DNA of 64,000 nucleotides from Mycolicibacterium flavescens (GTDB lineage Bacteria > Actinomycetota > Actinomycetes > Mycobacteriales > Mycobacteriaceae): NCBI RefSeq assembly GCF_001722335.1, contig NZ_MIHA01000007.1, positions 62,001 through 126,000 on the forward strand. The letters are read 5' to 3'. Position numbers and translations under genes: made by a program. Position 1 is the stretch's first letter. The number at the start of each line of letters is the position of its first letter. Shown one piece after another: positions 37,991 through 48,156 of the stretch. The notes beneath the pieces were generated by a model. That model had not been told where the DNA came from. It ran no database searches and was given only the letters and a program-made list of their open reading frames with translations.

Positions 37991-38411
37991 GAACCGTCCC
38001 ACCGGAATGCATCTTCACCGCGGCGTTGACATTGGCTTTCTTGTCCTCCGCCGGACGCTTCTTGCGGTTCTTGATCACCTTGCTGACCGCGCCGTCCAGC
38101 TTGGAGCCCAGTGGGAACCCGAGGTAGTGGGTCAGGAAGACGGCCATCTCCTTGAGCTCGTCCTCGGTCATCTCCCCGTTGGCCAGCGCCGCGTTGGCCT
38201 GGATCTCGGCGAGGTCGGAGTTGCCCACCGCGGTGACCGCGGTCAGCGTCATGATCCGTTTGTCGCGCATCGACAGGCCGGGGCGCGTCCAGATCGTGCC
38301 GAAGAGGTGGTCGACGGTCAGATCGAAGTACGGATCGCCTTCGATGTTCGGCATCTCCCAGCCGTACACCTCGTTCATCTTCTCGAGGCCCTTGCGGCGC
38401 AACTCGTCCAT
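37980..38411 (-). CDS. Carboxymuconolactone-decarboxylase family protein
   Basis: A 143-residue all-helical protein. It has the CMD pattern (SMRDKRIMTLTAVTAVGNSD, then IQANAALANGEMTEDELKEM) but no CxxC redox pair, so it is not an AhpD-type peroxidase. I chose the ATG at 38411, five bases after AAGGAG; GTG 38417, overlapping the previous stop, is the alternative. It lies in a run with the dehydrogenase, SDR and aldehyde dehydrogenase, which suggests catabolism of a ring or short-chain compound. Corresponds to Rv0771. Confidence 0.86.
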   Translation of the reverse strand: MDELRRKGLEKMNEVYGWEMPNIEGDPYFDLTVDHLFGTIWTRPGLSMRDKRIMTLTAVTAVGNSDLAEIQANAALANGEMTEDELKEMAVFLTHYLGFPLGSKLDGAVSKVIKNRKKRPAEDKKANVNAAVKMHSGGTVHDE

Positions 38412-38413
38412 CG

Positions 38414-39262
38414 TCACTCCTTCGTGTGCGGCACGCCGAGTCCGGCGGCCAGGTTCTGCAGCGCGATCTCGGCCAGCGGCAGGTCGGTGCCGGTGGCCTC
38501 GCCGAGCGCAAGCGCCAGGCTCAGGTCCTTCTCCGCGAGTCCTCTTGTGTGCGTGAACATGTCGTAGAGCCAGTGGTCGGGCGTGAGGTCGCTCATGTCG
38601 TCGCGCACGATGATCGCGCCCGGCCCGCCGCTCTGCGCGTCACTGTGGCGGACCACCCGGCCGAGCTTCTGCAGGTCCAATCCCGCCGCCTCGGCGAGCC
38701 GCATCGCCTCACAGGACGCGGCGAACCCGATGAACGTCAACATGTTGCGGGCCAGCTTCATCCTGGTTCCCGCCCCGGGTTCACCGGCGCGGACCACCAG
38801 CGACGCCCACTTCTTGAACACGGGCTTGACCTTGGCGAACGCCTCGTCGTCGGCGCCGACCATCACGGCCAGCTCACCCTTGTCGGCCGCCCCGGCGCCG
38901 CCGCTGACCGGCGCGTCGACGATGTGAACACCCTTGTCGCGCAACTGCTCGGCGAGTTCACCGGCCGTGCCGGGCTCGATCGTCGAGTGGATCGCGATCA
39001 CGGTGCCGGGCGCGGCGTGCTCGCCGAGTTGGCCCACCACGTCGCGCACCTGGGCGTCGTTGAGCACGGTGACGCTGATGATGTCGGTCACCGACACCCC
39101 CGCCACGTCGTCCGCGGGGGTGGCGCCCAGCTCGACCAGCGGGGCCATCGCCTCGGTGCGCACGTCGAACACGACCAGCCCGCCCGGCCAGTCGACCAGG
39201 CGCTTGGCCATCGGCGCACCCTGGTTACCCAGTCCGATGTATCCCAGCCGCGGCTCCGTCAT
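38414..39262 (-). CDS. 3-Hydroxyisobutyrate-dehydrogenase-like NAD(P) oxidoreductase
   Basis: A 282-residue beta-hydroxyacid dehydrogenase. GYIGLGNQGAPMAKRLV is the nucleotide-binding signature, DAPVSGGAGAADKGELAVM the substrate loop, and the catalytic Lys lies in GTRMKLARNM near residue 170. It would oxidise a beta-hydroxyacid or reduce a semialdehyde. The ATG overlaps the SDR stop (ATGA). Corresponds to Rv0770; the substrate is undetermined. Confidence 0.9.
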   Translation of the reverse strand: MTEPRLGYIGLGNQGAPMAKRLVDWPGGLVVFDVRTEAMAPLVELGATPADDVAGVSVTDIISVTVLNDAQVRDVVGQLGEHAAPGTVIAIHSTIEPGTAGELAEQLRDKGVHIVDAPVSGGAGAADKGELAVMVGADDEAFAKVKPVFKKWASLVVRAGEPGAGTRMKLARNMLTFIGFAASCEAMRLAEAAGLDLQKLGRVVRHSDAQSGGPGAIIVRDDMSDLTPDHWLYDMFTHTRGLAEKDLSLALALGEATGTDLPLAEIALQNLAAGLGVPHTKE

Positions 39263-40008
39263 CTGATGATCTGTCCACCGTCGACGTTGAAGATCTGGCC
39301 CGTGATCCACTTCGCCTGATCGGACAGCAGGAACAGGCACATGCCGACCAGATCCTCGGGTTGTCCCAGGCGCGACAACGGAATTCCCTTGACGATGTCG
39401 GCGACCATCTCCTGCGGCGTGGTGGTGCGGTTGGCCTCGGTGTCGATCGGGCCCGGCGCGATCGCGTTGACCCGGATGTTCTGCCCGCCCAGTTCGGTGG
39501 CCAACTGCTGGGTCAGCCCGTTGACGCCGACCTTGGCCAGACCGTAGAAGTTCGAGTACAGCCACGCCGCGGTCGAGGACTGGTTGACGATCGCCCCGCC
39601 GCCGCGTTTGGCCATCTTCTTGTACACCGCGCGGGTGCACACCAGAGCGCCGTCCATGTTCACGCTCATGAACTTCTTGTAGTAGTCCCAGTCGACGGTG
39701 ATCAGGAAGTCCAGCTTCATCCCGCCGAAGATCGCCGCGTTGTTGACCAGGTAGTCGATACCGCCGAACTCCGAAAGCGTCTGCGCGGCCATTTCTTTGG
39801 CCGAATCCGGGTCCGACACGTCGACGTGGACCGCGAGCGCGTTGCCGCCCTCACCCTTGATTCCGTCGGCCACCTTCTGCGCGCCCTCGGTGTTGATGTC
39901 GGCCACCACCACCGCGGCACCTTCGCGCGCCAACGCCTCGGCGTAGGCCTGGCCGATTCCGCCGCCGGCGCCGGTGACGATCGCCACCTTCTCGTCGAAC
40001 TGTCCCAT
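39259..40008 (-). CDS. SDR family oxidoreductase
   Basis: A 249-residue classical SDR. The cofactor motif TGAGGGIGQAYA is at residues 12-23, NNAA at about 90, and the catalytic Ser-Tyr-Lys set near NQSSTAAW and YGLAKVG (here Y-x3-K is YGLAK). C-terminal ITGQIFNVDGGQIIR is standard. The strong GGAAGGAA ribosome binding site sits 6 nt before the ATG at 40008. It follows aldA on the same strand, so this is an alcohol/aldehyde oxidation module. Corresponds to Rv0769. Confidence 0.92.
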   Translation of the reverse strand: MGQFDEKVAIVTGAGGGIGQAYAEALAREGAAVVVADINTEGAQKVADGIKGEGGNALAVHVDVSDPDSAKEMAAQTLSEFGGIDYLVNNAAIFGGMKLDFLITVDWDYYKKFMSVNMDGALVCTRAVYKKMAKRGGGAIVNQSSTAAWLYSNFYGLAKVGVNGLTQQLATELGGQNIRVNAIAPGPIDTEANRTTTPQEMVADIVKGIPLSRLGQPEDLVGMCLFLLSDQAKWITGQIFNVDGGQIIR

Positions 40009-40095
40009 CGCGTTCCTTCCTCGTCGCCGAGTGTGGGGTCGTGTCACGCTTGGCGAGCCTTTTGCGTGCGGGTAACCCACGTTCGGCACTCAGTG

Positions 40096-41562
40096 TCACA
40101 CCGCCGTGGCGATCGCCTTGATCTCCAGGTACTCCTCGAAACCGGCAAGGCCCATCTCGCGGCCCAGCCCGGACTGCTTGTATCCACCGAACGGCATGTC
40201 CGCCGAATACCAGACACCGCCGTTGATGTTGACCGTGCCGACCCGCATCCGCGCCGCCACCCGGTTCGCGCGGTCCTCGTCGGCGGAGAACACCGTGCCC
40301 GACAGACCGTAGGGCGAGTCGTTGGCGATGCGCACCGCGTCGTCGTCACCGTCGTGGGCGATGACCGTCAGCACCGGGCCGAAGATCTCCTCGCGCGCCA
40401 CCGTCGCCGAGTTTTCCAGACCCGCGATCACCGTGGGCTCGATGAAGAATCCGGCGTCGCGGTCTGCCGGCCGGCCGCCCCCGACCGCGAAACGCCCGCC
40501 CTCGGCGATCGCCGAATCCAGATACCCCTGCACCCGGTCGCGCTGGCGGGCGGAAATCAGCGGCCCGCAGATCGTTCCGGCGTCCTGCGGGTCCCCGGGC
40601 TTGAGCCCGCCCATCGTCGCCGCGGCCGCCTCGACGGCCTCGTCGTAGCGGGCGCGGGGCACCACCAGGCGGGTGGTGATCGCGCAGCCCTGACCGGCGT
40701 GCATGGCCGCGGTGAACGCCGCCATCGCGCACGCGCCGGCCAGATCGGCGTCGTCGAGCACCAGGAACGCCGACTTGCCGCCGAGTTCGAGGAACACCTT
40801 CTTGATCGTCGCGGCACCGTCGGCCATCACCGCGCGGCCGGTGGCAGTCGAGCCGGTGAACGAAACCATGTCCACGCGTGGGTCTTTGGACAGCAGAGCG
40901 CCGACGCCGTGGTCGCTGGAGGTGACGATGTTGACCACGCCGGGCGGGATGTCGGTGTGCTCGACGATCAACTCACCGAGCACCGCGGCGCACCACGGCG
41001 TGTCGGGTGCGGGCTTGAGCACGACGGTGTTGCCGGCCGCGAGCGCGGGGCCGAGCTTGGCCAGGTTGATCTGGTGCGGGAAGTTCCACGGGGTGATGGC
41101 TCCGACGACGCCGACGGCCTCGCGGGCGATCCGGCGACGGGTCTTGATGCCCATCGGGGCGGCCTCGCCCAGATCGGTCACCCACTCGTAGGACTCGGCG
41201 GTGTCGGCGCAGAAGCTCAGGTCGTCGACCGGGCCCTCGAGTTGCGCCGCCGAGGTCAGCATCCGGGGCGCGCCGACTTCACCGATGGTGATCTCGCGCA
41301 GTTCCTCGATGTGGGACTTCAGCGCGGCCTGCAGCTGGCGCACGCAGCGCACGCGCAGCGCGACGTCGGTGGACCAGTCGCTGTCGTCGAACGCGCGGCG
41401 GGCCGCCTCGATCGCGCGGTCCATGTCCTCGGCGGTGCCCTCCGCCGCGACACCCAGTACCTCTTCGGTGGCCGGGTTGACGGTGCTGAATGTTCCGCCG
41501 CTGCCCGCCACGAGCTTGCCGTCGACGAGCAGCTGACTCTCACGATTCGGCAGCAATGCCAT
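40096..41562 (-). CDS. aldA: NAD-dependent aldehyde dehydrogenase
   Basis: A 488-residue ALDH. The catalytic Glu lies in LELGGKSAF, the nucleophilic Cys in HAGQGCAITTRLV, and the cofactor region in VGAITPWNFP and VSFTGSTATGR. It should oxidise an aldehyde to the acid; the natural aldehyde is unknown. ATG 41562 with GGAGACGGG upstream is preferred over codons further 5'. It heads the minus-strand operon aldA-SDR-dehydrogenase-CMD-hypothetical, divergent from the TetR/CYP123/CYP51 operon. Corresponds to Rv0768. Confidence 0.93.
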   Translation of the reverse strand: MALLPNRESQLLVDGKLVAGSGGTFSTVNPATEEVLGVAAEGTAEDMDRAIEAARRAFDDSDWSTDVALRVRCVRQLQAALKSHIEELREITIGEVGAPRMLTSAAQLEGPVDDLSFCADTAESYEWVTDLGEAAPMGIKTRRRIAREAVGVVGAITPWNFPHQINLAKLGPALAAGNTVVLKPAPDTPWCAAVLGELIVEHTDIPPGVVNIVTSSDHGVGALLSKDPRVDMVSFTGSTATGRAVMADGAATIKKVFLELGGKSAFLVLDDADLAGACAMAAFTAAMHAGQGCAITTRLVVPRARYDEAVEAAAATMGGLKPGDPQDAGTICGPLISARQRDRVQGYLDSAIAEGGRFAVGGGRPADRDAGFFIEPTVIAGLENSATVAREEIFGPVLTVIAHDGDDDAVRIANDSPYGLSGTVFSADEDRANRVAARMRVGTVNINGGVWYSADMPFGGYKQSGLGREMGLAGFEEYLEIKAIATAV

Positions 41563-41580
41563 CCCGTCTCCATCGCTACT

Positions 41581-41592
41581 GGACACTTGTCC
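41581..41592. promoter_or_regulatory. Operator-like palindrome near the aldA start
   Basis: GGACA-CT-TGTCC is a perfect 5-bp inverted repeat located 19 bp upstream of the aldA ATG. The same motif, extended to TGGACA-TG-TGTCCA, covers the start of the divergent TetR gene at 41691-41704. Two matching sites, one on each divergent promoter, are the expected pattern for control of both operons by the local TetR. Confidence 0.6.
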
Positions 41593-41685
41593 GGATTGGT
41601 TTGCACGAACCTTAGCCCGCTGTCTTACCTACTGGCAAGCATCAACCCGTCATCTGCACACTTGCGGTTCGAAGCGGCCGTCGGA

Positions 41686-41704
41686 TAACTTGGACATGTG
41701 TCCA
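41686..41704 (+). promoter_or_regulatory. Leaderless promoter -10 and TetR autoregulatory palindrome
   Basis: TAACTT (41686-41691) matches the -10 consensus and is six bases before the GTG start at 41698, so the transcript is probably leaderless. TGGACA-TG-TGTCCA (41691-41704) is a perfect 6-bp palindrome overlapping both the -10 end and the start codon, well placed for repression by the encoded TetR. Confidence 0.6.
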
Positions 41705-42303
41705 GCGAGCATGCGGTTGCGGTCACAGGCCCGTCGCCTGCCCCTGACGAGACGCCGCGCAACCGGCGCCAGGAGGAGACGTTCCGCAAGGTGCTCACCG
41801 CCGGCATCGAGATGCTGCGCGAGTCGTCCTACGCCGACCTGACAGTGCGCGCGGTCGCCGCGCGGGCCAAGGTCGCGCCCGCGACGGCCTACACCTACTT
41901 CTCGTCGAAGAACCACCTGATCGCCGAGGTGTACCTCGACCTGCTGCGGCAGGTGCCGTACTTCACCGACGTCAACGAGACCCGGCTGGCCCGTGTCGAG
42001 AAGGCCCTGCGGGCGATGGCGCTGACCGTCGCCGACGAGCCGGAGGTCGCGGCGGCCTGCACGACGGCCCTGCTGAGCGGCACCGACGCGACGGTGCGGG
42101 CGGTGCGTGACCGCATCGGCGCCGAGATCCACCGGCGCATCCGCTCGGCGATGGGCCCGGACGCCGACCCGCGGGCGCTGGCCGCGCTGGAGATGACGTT
42201 CTTCGGCGCCCTGGTGAATGCGGGCAGCGGCGCGTTCACCTACCACCAGATCGCCGACCGGCTCAGCTACGTCGTCGGTCTCATCTTGGGAGACGAGCAG
42301 TGA
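41698..42303 (+). CDS. TetR family regulator of the CYP123/CYP51 and aldA operons
   Basis: A 201-residue regulator (GTG start). The HTH reads YADLTVRAVAARAKVAPATAYTYFSSKNHLIAEVY. It leads the operon running through CYP123 and CYP51 (GTGA overlap with cyp123), and matching palindromes sit at its own start and upstream of aldA. It probably represses both divergent operons until a lipid-like or aldehyde ligand binds. Corresponds to Rv0767c. Confidence 0.9.
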   Translation: MSSEHAVAVTGPSPAPDETPRNRRQEETFRKVLTAGIEMLRESSYADLTVRAVAARAKVAPATAYTYFSSKNHLIAEVYLDLLRQVPYFTDVNETRLARVEKALRAMALTVADEPEVAAACTTALLSGTDATVRAVRDRIGAEIHRRIRSAMGPDADPRALAALEMTFFGALVNAGSGAFTYHQIADRLSYVVGLILGDEQ

Positions 42304-43508
42304 CCATCAGCGAAATCGTTTTGGACCCTTACGATTACGACTTCCATGAAGACCCGTACCCGTACTACAAGCGGCTGCGCGACGAGGCGCCGCTGTACCG
42401 CAACGACGAACTCGGCTTCTGGGCGCTGTCGCGGCATCAGGACGTGCTGGCGGGTTTTCGCAACAGCACCACGCTGTCCAACAAGTTCGGCGTCTCACTG
42501 GACCCGGCATCGCGCGGGCCGCACGCCTCGAAGACCATGTCGTTCCTCGCGATGGACGATCCCGACCACCTCAGGCTGCGCACCCTGGTCTCGAAGGGGT
42601 TCACGCCGCGACGGATCCGCGAACTCGAACCGCGGGTCACCGAGATTGCCGTGCAGCACCTCGACGTCATGCTGGACAAGGCGGGCTCGAACGAAACCGT
42701 GGACTACGTCGACGAATTCGCCGGCAAGCTGCCGATGGACGTGATCTCCGAGCTGATGGGCGTGCCCGAACCCGACCGCGACCAGGTGCGGGCGTGGGCC
42801 GACGGGGTCATGCACCGCGACGAGGGCGTGACCGACGTGCCCCCCGCGGCCGTGGAGGCGTCGATCAACCTGATCGTCTACTACCAGGGCATGGTGGCCG
42901 AGCGCCGCAGGAAGCCGACCGAGGACCTGACCAGCGCGCTGCTGGAAGCCGAGATCGACGGCGACCGGTTGACCGACGACGAGATCCTCGGGTTCATGTT
43001 CCTGATGGTCATCGCCGGCAACGAGACCACCACCAAACTGCTTGCCAATGCGGCGTTCTGGGGGCACAAGAACCCCGATCAGCTCACGCCCGTCTACGCC
43101 GATCTGGACCGGGTTCCGCTGTGGGTCGAGGAGACGCTGCGCTACGACACCTCCAGCCAGATCCTCGCGCGCACCGTGGCCGGCGAGCTGACGCTGTATG
43201 ACACCACGATCCCCGACGGCGACGTGCTGCTGCTGCTGCCCGGTTCGGCGCACCGCGACGAGCGGGTGTTCGACGACCCGGACCGGTTCCTGATCGGCCG
43301 CGAGATCGGCTCCAAGCTCATGAGTTTCGGTAGCGGCGCGCACTTCTGCCTCGGCGCGCACCTGGCGCGCATGGAGGCCAGGGTCGCGCTGACCGAGTTG
43401 TTCAAGCGGATCCGCGGATACGAGGTCGACGAGGCCAACGCCGTGCGCGTCCACTCCAGCAATGTCCGCGGATTCGCTCACCTGCCCATGACAGTGAAGG
43501 TTGTGTAA
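42300..43508 (+). CDS. cyp123: Cytochrome P450 CYP123
   Basis: A 402-residue P450 with I-helix AGNETTTKL, the ExxR in VEETLRYDTSS, and the heme loop FGSGAHFCLGAHLARME. Its place directly upstream of the SDR-CYP51-ferredoxin genes identifies it as CYP123 (Rv0766c). The substrate is unknown; linkage to CYP51 suggests a sterol or related lipid. It shares the ferredoxin at 45710 as probable electron donor. Start GTG overlaps the TetR stop. Confidence 0.92.
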   Translation: MTISEIVLDPYDYDFHEDPYPYYKRLRDEAPLYRNDELGFWALSRHQDVLAGFRNSTTLSNKFGVSLDPASRGPHASKTMSFLAMDDPDHLRLRTLVSKGFTPRRIRELEPRVTEIAVQHLDVMLDKAGSNETVDYVDEFAGKLPMDVISELMGVPEPDRDQVRAWADGVMHRDEGVTDVPPAAVEASINLIVYYQGMVAERRRKPTEDLTSALLEAEIDGDRLTDDEILGFMFLMVIAGNETTTKLLANAAFWGHKNPDQLTPVYADLDRVPLWVEETLRYDTSSQILARTVAGELTLYDTTIPDGDVLLLLPGSAHRDERVFDDPDRFLIGREIGSKLMSFGSGAHFCLGAHLARMEARVALTELFKRIRGYEVDEANAVRVHSSNVRGFAHLPMTVKVV

Positions 43509-44331
43509 TGCCCCGCTTCGACCCCCTTCCCGAACGGCGACCCGTCGTCGTCGCCGGCGCCTCCTCCGGCATCGGCGAGGCCACCGCCATCGAGATGGCC
43601 GCCCGCGGCTTCCCGGTCGCGCTCGGCGCCCGGCGCGTCGAGAAACTCGAGGACATCGTCGGCAAGATCAACGCCGACGGCGGCGAGGCCGTCGGATTCC
43701 ACCTCGACGTCACCGACCCGAACTCGGTGAAAACGTTTGTCGCGCAGTCGGTCGAAGCGCTCGGCGAGATCGAGGTGCTGGTGGCCGGCGCCGGAGACAC
43801 CTACTTCGGCAAGCTGGCCGAGATCACCACCGACGAGTTCGAGTCCCAGCTGCAGATCCATCTGGTCGGCGCCAACCGACTGGCGGCGGCGGTGCTGCCC
43901 GGGATGCTCGAACGCCGGCGCGGTGACCTGATCTTCGTCGGCTCCGACGTCGCGCTGCGCCAGCGCCCGCACATGGGCGCCTACGGTGCGGCCAAGGCCG
44001 CGCTGCTGGCGATGGTGCACAACTTCCAGATGGAGCTCGAGGGCACCGGCGTACGCGCCTCGATCGTGCATCCCGGCCCCACCAAGACCAGCATGGGCTG
44101 GAGCCTGCCCGCCGAGAAGATCGGTCCGGCGCTGGAGGACTGGGCCAAATGGGGTCAGGCCCGCCACGACTACTTCCTGCGCGCGGCCGACCTGGCCAGG
44201 GCGATCACGTTCGTCGCCGAGACGCCGCGCGGCGGGTTCATCGCCAACATGGAGCTGCAACCGGAGGCGCCGCTGGCCGTCGACAAGGCGCGCCAGAAGC
44301 TGGCCCTCGGTGAAGAAGGGATGCCAGAACA

Positions 44332-44335
<4 letters not shown>
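43508..44335 (+). CDS. SDR family oxidoreductase (CYP51 operon)
   Basis: A 275-residue classical SDR: cofactor motif VAGASSGIGEATAIEM, VAGAGDT in the NNAG position, Ser in VGSDVAL and the YGAAKAAL catalytic Tyr/Lys. The start shares one base with the cyp123 stop (TAATG), and the stop overlaps the cyp51 start (GTGA). Probably oxidises or reduces an alcohol/ketone made by the neighbouring P450s. Corresponds to Rv0765c. Confidence 0.92.
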
Positions 44336-45919
<1,584 letters not shown>

Positions 45920-45922
45920 ACA

Positions 45923-46468
45923 ATGCCGTCACTACCCCGCGAGGCGCTCGACAACTGGGTCGAGCAGTGGCTCGAGGCCAACCGCGAAGCCGAACGCAAC
46001 GGCGACTGGAAGCCGCTGGCCGAGTTCTACACCGACGACGCCACCTACGGCTGGAACATCGGGCCCAAGGAAGACGTCATGTGCGTCGGGATCGACGAGA
46101 TCCGCGAGATCGCTCTGGGCCTGGAGATGGAAGGCCTGGAGAACTGGGTCTACGAGTATCAGAAGGTGCTCGTCGACGACCGGCAGGGCGAGATCGTCGG
46201 CTTCTGGAAGCAGATCGCCAACAGGTCCGACGGCGCCACCGCCGAGATCTACGGCATCGGCGGCAGCTGGTTCCGGCTCGACGCCAACCTGAAGATCGAG
46301 TGGCAGCGCGACTTCTTCGACTTCGGGCACGTGGCCAAGGGCTACGCGAAGCTGATCGAGTCCGGTGACCTGTCGCCGGGTATGCAGAAGCGCATCGAGC
46401 GGTCACTCGCCGGCGAGAAGCTGCCGGGTTACTACCCGCTCGGGCAGGCCCCCGTCCCCATCTGGTGA
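45923..46468 (+). CDS. NTF2-like/SnoaL-fold protein
   Basis: A 181-residue protein beginning LPREALDNWVEQWLEANREAE, the helix of an NTF2-like cone, with beta-rich remainder (FYTDDATYGWNIG, IYGIGGSWFRLD). Such folds include isomerases, hydratases and binding proteins. There is no proven role. It starts 3 nt after the ferredoxin stop, so it belongs to the same operon. Corresponds to Rv0762c. Confidence 0.83.
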   Translation: MPSLPREALDNWVEQWLEANREAERNGDWKPLAEFYTDDATYGWNIGPKEDVMCVGIDEIREIALGLEMEGLENWVYEYQKVLVDDRQGEIVGFWKQIANRSDGATAEIYGIGGSWFRLDANLKIEWQRDFFDFGHVAKGYAKLIESGDLSPGMQKRIERSLAGEKLPGYYPLGQAPVPIW

Positions 46469-46498
46469 CCCGGCCAAGCAGTTGATTGGGGGCGGTCG

Positions 46499-46526
46499 TG
46501 ACGTATCTAACTACTGCCTCTAGTCT
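46499..46526 (+). promoter_or_regulatory. Candidate promoter for the alcohol dehydrogenase gene
   Basis: TGACGT (46499-46504) and TAGTCT (46521-46526) form a reasonable -35/-10 pair with a 16-bp spacer, in the 91-bp gap after the NTF2-like gene. GGAAGG lies 10-15 nt before the ATG at 46560 as ribosome binding site. This suggests the adh genes can be transcribed separately. Confidence 0.4.
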
Positions 46527-46559
46527 GTGGTCACCGGAACCAACGGAAGGCACGTTCGC

Positions 46560-47693
46560 ATGAAGACAAAAGGTGCTCTCATCTGGGAGTTCAACCAGCC
46601 GTGGTCGATCGAGGAGATCGAGATCGGAGACCCCGTCAAGGACGAGGTCAAGATCCAGATGGAAGCGTCTGGCATGTGCCACTCCGACCATCACCTGGTC
46701 ACCGGCGACATCCCGATGGCCGGTTTCCCGGTGCTGGGCGGGCACGAGGGCGCCGGTGTGGTCACCGAGGTCGGCCCGGGTGTCGAGCACATCGCGCCCG
46801 GCGACCACGTCGTGCTGTCGTTCATCCCGTCCTGCGGTGAGTGTCCCGCGTGCCAGGAGGGCCTGCGCAACCTCTGCGACCTCGGGGCGGGCCTGCTCGG
46901 CGGCACCGCGGTGTCCGACGGCACCCACCGGATCCACTCGGTGAAGAACGGCCAGCCGGTCATCCCGATGACCCTGCTCGGCACATTCAGCCCGTACATG
47001 GTGGTGCACAAGAGCTCGGTCGTGAAGATCGACCCGTCGATCCCGTTCGAGGTCGCCTGCCTCGTCGGCTGCGGCGTCACCACCGGCTACGGCTCGGCGG
47101 TCCGCAGCGGCGACGTCCGCCCGGGCGACGACGTGGTGATCGTCGGCGTCGGCGGCGTGGGCACCGGTGCGCTGCAGGGCGCGGTCGCCGCCGGGGCGCG
47201 CAACATCTTCGTCGTCGATCCCGTTGACTTCAAGCGGGATTCGGCGCTGAAGTTCGGTGCCACGCACGCCTACCCGGACATCTACGCAGCGATGGCAGGG
47301 GTCGCCGAGGTCACCCAGGGCCGGATGGCGCAGAAGACCATCGTCACCGTCGGTGAGCTCAAGGGCGAGGATATCGACGACTACATGAACATCACCGCCA
47401 AGGGCGGCACCGTCGTCGCCACCGCCGTGGCCAACATGGCCAGCAACGACGTCAAGCTCAACCTGTCGATGCTCACGCTGTTGCAGAAGCGGCTGCAGGG
47501 CACCATCTTCGGCGGCGGCAACCCGCATCACGACATCCCGCAGCTGCTGTCGATGTACAAGGCGGGCCGGCTCAACCTCGACGACATGGTCACCCGCCAG
47601 TACAAGCTCGAGCAGATCAACGAGGGCTACCGGGACATGCTCGAGGGCCGCAACATCCGCGGCGTGATCCGCTACACCGACGAAGACCGGTAA
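46560..47693 (+). CDS. adhB: Zinc-containing NDMA-type alcohol dehydrogenase
   Basis: A 377-residue medium-chain dehydrogenase. Catalytic zinc ligands start at Cys40 (GMCHSDHH) with GGHEGAGVV, and the structural zinc site is CGECPACQEGLRNLC. The cofactor motif is VVIVGVGGVGTGALQ. Of the ADH groups, the long NPHHDIPQLL region and overall length agree with the Rv3086/Rv0761c type with tightly bound nicotinamide cofactor (NDMA-dependent). It probably oxidises an alcohol produced in this locus. Corresponds to Rv0761c. Confidence 0.93.
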   Translation: MKTKGALIWEFNQPWSIEEIEIGDPVKDEVKIQMEASGMCHSDHHLVTGDIPMAGFPVLGGHEGAGVVTEVGPGVEHIAPGDHVVLSFIPSCGECPACQEGLRNLCDLGAGLLGGTAVSDGTHRIHSVKNGQPVIPMTLLGTFSPYMVVHKSSVVKIDPSIPFEVACLVGCGVTTGYGSAVRSGDVRPGDDVVIVGVGGVGTGALQGAVAAGARNIFVVDPVDFKRDSALKFGATHAYPDIYAAMAGVAEVTQGRMAQKTIVTVGELKGEDIDDYMNITAKGGTVVATAVANMASNDVKLNLSMLTLLQKRLQGTIFGGGNPHHDIPQLLSMYKAGRLNLDDMVTRQYKLEQINEGYRDMLEGRNIRGVIRYTDEDR

Positions 47694-47724
47694 ACCGGAG
47701 ATGCTCCGCGGATGAAGGAGTGGC

Positions 47725-48156
47725 ATGACTGAGACGGCTGAGCTGACGCCCGTCGTCGCGGCCTCGCAGAACTCGTGGCGGTGCGTGCAAAGCGGTGACC
47801 GCGACGGCTGGCTGGCGCTGATGGCCGACGACATCGTCATCGAGGATCCGATCGGGCAGGCCGTCACGAACCCCGACGGCACCGGCGTGCGCGGCAAGGA
47901 CGCCGTTGCGGCGTTCTACGACACCAACATCGGGCCGAACCAGCTGCGCGTCACCCGCGAGGAGACGTTCCCGTCCAGCAGCCCGAACGAGATCGCCTAC
48001 ATCCTGGTGCTGGAGACCACGTTCCCGAACGGCTTCGTGGCCACCGTCCGCGGCGTGTTCACCTACAGGACCGACGACGCCGGCCTGATCACGAACCTGC
48101 GCGGCTACTGGAACATGGACGCGATGAAGTTCAGCGAAGCAGGGGATGCCCAGTAG
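47725..48156 (+). CDS. Ketosteroid-isomerase-like (SnoaL fold) protein
   Basis: A 143-residue NTF2-fold protein (AASQNSWRCVQSGDRDGWLAL; MADDIVIEDPIG). It corresponds to Rv0760c, whose structure, as I recall, is ketosteroid-isomerase-like with steroid-binding capacity, so the linkage to CYP51 is suggestive. The two Asp in ADDIVIEDP sit near the expected catalytic position. It lies 31 nt after adhB, preceded by AAGGAG, and its stop overlaps the next SDR by 11 nt. Confidence 0.88.
   Translation: MTETAELTPVVAASQNSWRCVQSGDRDGWLALMADDIVIEDPIGQAVTNPDGTGVRGKDAVAAFYDTNIGPNQLRVTREETFPSSSPNEIAYILVLETTFPNGFVATVRGVFTYRTDDAGLITNLRGYWNMDAMKFSEAGDAQ

Noticed and set aside
39361..41688. 775-codon plus-strand open frame
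   Set aside because: It is antisense to aldA and the SDR gene, both of which have full catalytic motifs. Long antisense frames are common in high-GC DNA.
46077..47897. 606-codon minus-strand open frame
   Set aside because: It is antisense to adhB and neighbours, with Arg/Ala-rich composition and no motif.
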